Shown here piece by piece: positions 5,622-6,212 of a stretch of DNA of 6,212 bases (position 1 is its first letter; the number at the start of each line of letters is the position of its first letter). The position numbers were made by a program, and so were the translations under genes. Below the pieces are notes generated by a model. That model searched no databases, was not told the DNA's origin, and was given only the letters and a program-made list of their open reading frames with translations. Origin of the DNA: Ruminococcus sp. (lineage in GTDB: Bacteria > Bacillota > Clostridia > Oscillospirales > Ruminococcaceae); assembly GCA_019417865.1 (NCBI GenBank), contig DYCW01000114.1:1-6212 (forward strand), read 5' to 3'.

Positions 5622-5647
5622 GTTTTGGCGTCTGAAGACGCCAAAAC
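5622..5647. repeat. Perfect 12-bp inverted repeat (hairpin or operator)
   Basis: GTTTTGGCGTCT (5622-5633) and AGACGCCAAAAC (5636-5647) are exact reverse complements with only GA between them. As RNA it would form a stem with a small loop around TCTGAAGA. There is no T-run on either side, so an intrinsic terminator is unlikely. It lies 87 bp before the RHH start codon, so an operator for the RHH protein, an attenuator or part of the relaxosome-binding site are possible. Confidence 0.6.
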
Positions 5648-5655
5648 ATTGGACA

Positions 5656-5676
5656 GCAGCCGGCAAAGCCGACTGC
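5656..5676. repeat. GC-rich imperfect inverted repeat
   Basis: GCAGCCGGC (5656-5664) and GCCGACTGC (5668-5676) pair over 9 positions with one C-A mismatch around an AAA loop. It sits 8 nt after the 12-bp palindrome, so the two hairpins are stacked in the leader of the RHH gene. No T-run follows directly; ATTTTTAATTTT begins 10 nt further on. Confidence 0.5.
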
Positions 5677-5734
5677 ATTGCGAACTATTTTTAATTTTCG
5701 GCGTTGGAGTCAGAATGGAGGTTTTACAGAAATC

Positions 5735-6187
5735 ATGGAGTCAAAAGCATACAAAAACAAGGATTCTCCGCAGGATTGCGGAGATTTGAGTACGGTCAAA
5801 TCAGAAAAAATCAAGTTTCCGCTGTATCTGCATCCTGATACGATGGAGCAAGTGGAAATGCTCTACAAATCAGATAACTGCACCTCTAAAACAGAATTTT
5901 TGGAGAAAGCGATTCGATTTTACTGTGGCTATTTGCAGAGCGAATGTGCGACGGATTTTCTTGCACCTCAGCTGTCAGCAATGGTAGATGGAATCATTAA
6001 AGGAACAGAGCAAAAACTTTCCCGTGGACTGTTCAAGGTTGCTGTTGAACTTGGAGCTGTCACACATTTGCTTGCTGCGGTGCATGAAGTCGATGATGAT
6101 ACACTTCGCAAACTTCGTGCCATGTGTGTGGATGAAGTCAAACGCATTAATGGTGTAATTAAGGACACACTGAACAAAAAGCGATAG
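5735..6187 (+). CDS. Ribbon-helix-helix-like protein, probable relaxosome accessory factor
   Basis: A 150-aa protein, most likely a DNA-binding partner of the relaxase, analogous to MobC-type accessory proteins. After a hydrophilic N-terminus (residues 1-21), SEKIKFPLYLHPDTMEQVEMLYKSDNCTSKTEFLEKAIRFYCGYL (about 23-67) has the strand-helix-turn-helix outline of a ribbon-helix-helix domain. The Thr-Ser-Lys-Thr-Glu-Phe turn before the second helix is typical. The C-terminal half (about 75-150) is helical and may mediate partner binding. ATG 5735 is chosen; the GGAGG at 5717-5721 is 13 nt away, longer than usual, and TTG 5678 would run back through the GC-rich hairpin. Arms TCTCCGC/GCGGAGA (5765-5771/5778-5784) form a hairpin early in the coding region. 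A relaxase gene is expected downstream of the window. The RHH call is by pattern only, and the role is inferred from position beside the oriT candidate. Confidence 0.72.
   Translation: MESKAYKNKDSPQDCGDLSTVKSEKIKFPLYLHPDTMEQVEMLYKSDNCTSKTEFLEKAIRFYCGYLQSECATDFLAPQLSAMVDGIIKGTEQKLSRGLFKVAVELGAVTHLLAAVHEVDDDTLRKLRAMCVDEVKRINGVIKDTLNKKR
5765..5784 (+). repeat. Hairpin within the first codons of the RHH gene
   Basis: TCTCCGC (5765-5771) and GCGGAGA (5778-5784) are perfect 7-bp arms around the loop AGGATT. The position, 30 nt after the start codon and inside a low-constraint N-terminal coding stretch, would suit an mRNA structure that tunes translation or a DNA site for autoregulation. The GGAG in its 3' arm resembles a ribosome binding site, but no start codon lies at a suitable distance from it. 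Confidence 0.45.
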
Positions 6188-6212
6188 ATAAAAAAGAATG
6201 CAACAACAATCA

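Larger units (their letters stand above)
5344..5734. other. Repeat-rich non-coding region between DUF6103 and RHH genes
   Basis: This 391-bp stretch has no convincing gene on either strand; the short readings that cross it lack ribosome binding sites and family-like sequence. It carries at least six inverted repeats and two direct repeats, listed separately. These include a G/C hairpin at 5395-5410, the oriT-like block 5425-5530, a long imperfect hairpin 5565-5611, a perfect 12-bp palindrome 5622-5647 and a GC-rich hairpin 5656-5676. Position next to an RHH accessory gene and the density of dyad symmetry suggest an origin of transfer plus control region. I found no clear sigma-A promoter in it. 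Confidence 0.7.

Noticed and set aside
5423..5789. Short open frames on both strands in the intergenic region (5423-5644 minus, 5583-5789 plus)
   Set aside because: They lack ribosome binding sites, cross several inverted repeats and show no recognisable protein pattern, so they are treated as chance frames in a regulatory/oriT region.

Overview
The window is a piece of an integrative conjugative element (ICE, conjugative transposon) of the Tn1549 / C. difficile CD1107-CD1110 type. These elements are common in gut Clostridia such as Ruminococcus, Faecalibacterium and Lachnospiraceae. The base composition is moderately AT-rich, AGGAGG-type ribosome binding sites precede most genes, all real genes lie on the + strand, and the gene families are typical of Firmicutes. 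No species can be named from the sequence alone.

Layout. (1) 43-2741 is the core of a type IV secretion (mating-pair) operon. It holds a polytopic VirB6/TrbL-like protein (DUF6045 type), a PrgI/VirB3-like small membrane protein, a 191-aa soluble protein resembling a VirB4 N-terminal domain, and the VirB4-like ATPase itself. The ATPase gene is broken: its first 68 codons are joined out of frame to its C-terminal third, and the Walker A region is gone. (2) 2742-3546 is a self-contained toxin-antitoxin cassette with its own promoter, mntA (nucleotidyltransferase antitoxin), hepT (HEPN RNase toxin) and an intrinsic terminator. It sits between virB4 and the next transfer gene. (3) 3567-5343 resumes the transfer operon with a membrane-anchored cell-wall hydrolase carrying two tandem NlpC/P60-like domains, the first of which has lost its catalytic residues, followed by a small DUF6103-type protein. 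(4) 5344-5734 is non-coding and dense in inverted and direct repeats. It contains a motif like the nick site of IncQ/pSK41-type (MOBQ) transfer origins and is the best oriT candidate. (5) 5735-6187 encodes a ribbon-helix-helix-like protein, probably a relaxosome accessory protein; a relaxase gene would be expected just beyond the window.

How it fits together. In an intact element the VirB6/VirB3/VirB4-like proteins form the membrane channel and its motor, the NlpC/P60 protein opens the peptidoglycan, and the RHH protein with a relaxase processes DNA at oriT. Here the motor gene looks inactivated and a terminator-bearing toxin-antitoxin cassette interrupts the operon. The element is therefore probably unable to transfer by itself, but may be kept in the host by MntA-HepT and may still be mobilisable through its oriT. 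The most notable points are the virB4 deletion, the MntA-HepT cargo inside the transfer operon, the pseudoenzyme/enzyme tandem in the hydrolase, and the oriT candidate.
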